Origin: Flectonema sp. DT1601
Lineage: Eukaryota > Euglenozoa > Diplonemea > Diplonemida > Diplonemidae
Direction of reading: 5' to 3'
DNA length: 64,000 bases
Assembly (NCBI GenBank): GCA_964019425.1
Contig: OZ025820.1
Coordinates: 372,001-436,000, forward strand
Both the position numbers and the translations under genes were made by a program. The notes beneath the pieces were generated by a model that saw nothing but the letters and a program-made list of their open reading frames with translations, was not told the DNA's origin and made no database searches. Positions 63,183 to 64,000 of this stretch are shown here, piece by piece (position 1 is the first letter of the stretch; each line of letters starts with the position of its first letter).

Positions 63183-64000
63183 GAACAAAAAAAAGATTCA
63201 AAAAATGTATGCGAGGGGTTGCTTAAAAAAAAAAAAAAAAAATAGTAGATTAATATAAGTATCAGATTTCGAATCCGTTTATGTTCGTCCTAATGTGAAA
63301 AAGACTAAAAAAAATAGTGTAAATGATGCAGAACTCCCCTCCTTTATCTAACTTCATTTGTTTTTTTGGTGTAAATAGGGTTAGACATAAAGAAGAGAGA
63401 GAGAGGGAAAAAATGAAAAGGTCAAGAAAAGAAGAATGGCAAGGCAAAAACTCCTTAGGGGGGAAAAAAGGAAAAGGAAAAGAAAAAGAAAAACTCAACC
63501 AGCAGGCTGATTCAATCAACCTGTAACGGTATCACCCGGAAGGGAAGCAAAAAGTAAAATAAAGAAGTCCACTACTAACTAAGGAGCATCGTGTTAAGTA
63601 CATAGAGATACGAGGCAACAACAACGTAAGTAGATCCGATTTTATTCAGGATTGCTGTGATGTAACTGAGAGCATGCAACACGGCATGTCATTATCAGCT
63701 TTCCACCACCTTGTCGATTGTAGACATAAAGTTAAAGATAACAAGTTCATGGAATGAACAATGAGGATAAAATAAGACTTACCAGCGTGGGTTTTCTTCC
63801 TCGGTGAAGAGAAAAAGAAGATACGGGAAAAAAAAAGGAACTACAACGACATCTTCAAACTCGTGATGTCTTTTTTTTTTTTTTTTGAAGAAAAAGAAGA
63901 GTCCGCACGCTAGTCTTAAACGAAATAAAATACAACTAATAACATCGGCGAGGTTGACACTCAAATAAAAAATAGTCCAATCTCACAAAGAACAAAAGAT
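62525..64000. other. Right-end stretch without a clear gene
   Basis: Presumably the 3' UTR of the next gene beyond the window. T33 near 63149, A20 near 63224, several purine-rich runs, and repeat family C copy 2. A textbook donor (CTG|GTAAGT) on the minus strand at about 63783 follows a frame ending FTEEENPRW, so a last exon of an upstream gene could lie here, but I could not find its acceptor or family. Confidence 0.45.
63578..63639. repeat. Dispersed repeat family C, copy 2
   Basis: Partner of 60414-60475, about four fifths identical. Confidence 0.6.

Noticed and set aside
63779-63964. Minus-strand frame ending at a GTAAGT donor as a last-but-one exon
   Set aside because: Contains a Lys/Phe run from a T tract, lacks an identifiable upstream or downstream partner; mentioned only as a possibility.
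1-64000. Retroelements, viral relics, transposase genes, CRISPR arrays
   Set aside because: No reverse transcriptase, integrase, capsid or transposase-like text and no spaced identical repeats were seen in any frame.

Overview
The window is nuclear DNA of an AT-rich, free-living-type flagellated eukaryote. I recognise 25 protein genes and all of them lie on the minus strand, so transcription runs right to left across the whole 64 kb. At almost every start codon an AG preceded by a T-rich stretch sits only about 2-35 bases upstream, which is the signature of spliced-leader trans-splicing of polycistronic transcripts. Many genes also carry short cis-introns (mostly 38-80 bases, donor GTATGT or GTGTGT, acceptor (C)AG). 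One-strand clusters plus trans-splice-like sites plus cis-introns point to Euglenozoa outside the classic trypanosomatids (diplonemid, euglenid or relative). A centrin of kinetoplastid centrin-4 style and an amastin/claudin-like protein agree with that. The lineage is an inference; no rRNA, SL RNA or tRNA gene was found to settle it. Ordinary stop codons (TAA, TAG, TGA) are used.

Layout from left (downstream) to right (upstream): a KH-PARP protein cut by the left edge; a decayed-looking coding stretch; an importin-alpha-like ARM protein with a hairpin element in an intron; a 3 kb gene-free stretch; a membrane-anchored multicopper oxidase; an unknown 234-residue protein and a 92-residue acidic protein; UTP15; GDP-mannose 4,6-dehydratase; a disordered protein; a 1081-residue protein with a degenerate class III cyclase domain; an RIIa/EF-hand protein; a plant-type arginase; a 1395-residue repeat-rich protein; an RRM protein with a C-terminal hydrophobic segment; an RNF10-type RING protein; RNase H2 subunit A; a 1499-residue coiled-coil protein; a Shewanella-like membrane phosphatase; an ankyrin/multi-spanning protein; urocanate hydratase; a protein with several ubiquitin-like folds; centrin; a small SRI-like protein; TMEM43; a 77-residue protein; and a four-span claudin/amastin-like protein. 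The last 1.5 kb shows no convincing gene.

The genes do not form a metabolic operon. They mix housekeeping (UTP15, RNase H2A, importin alpha), amino-acid breakdown (arginase, urocanase), sugar-nucleotide synthesis (GMD), the cytoskeleton or flagellum (centrin, RIIa/EF-hand, coiled coils) and membrane proteins, as expected where expression is set after transcription. Gaps are AT-rich with unusually many A or T homopolymers (15-30 bases), microsatellites and a few diverged dispersed repeats. No intact mobile element, viral relic or CRISPR array was seen.
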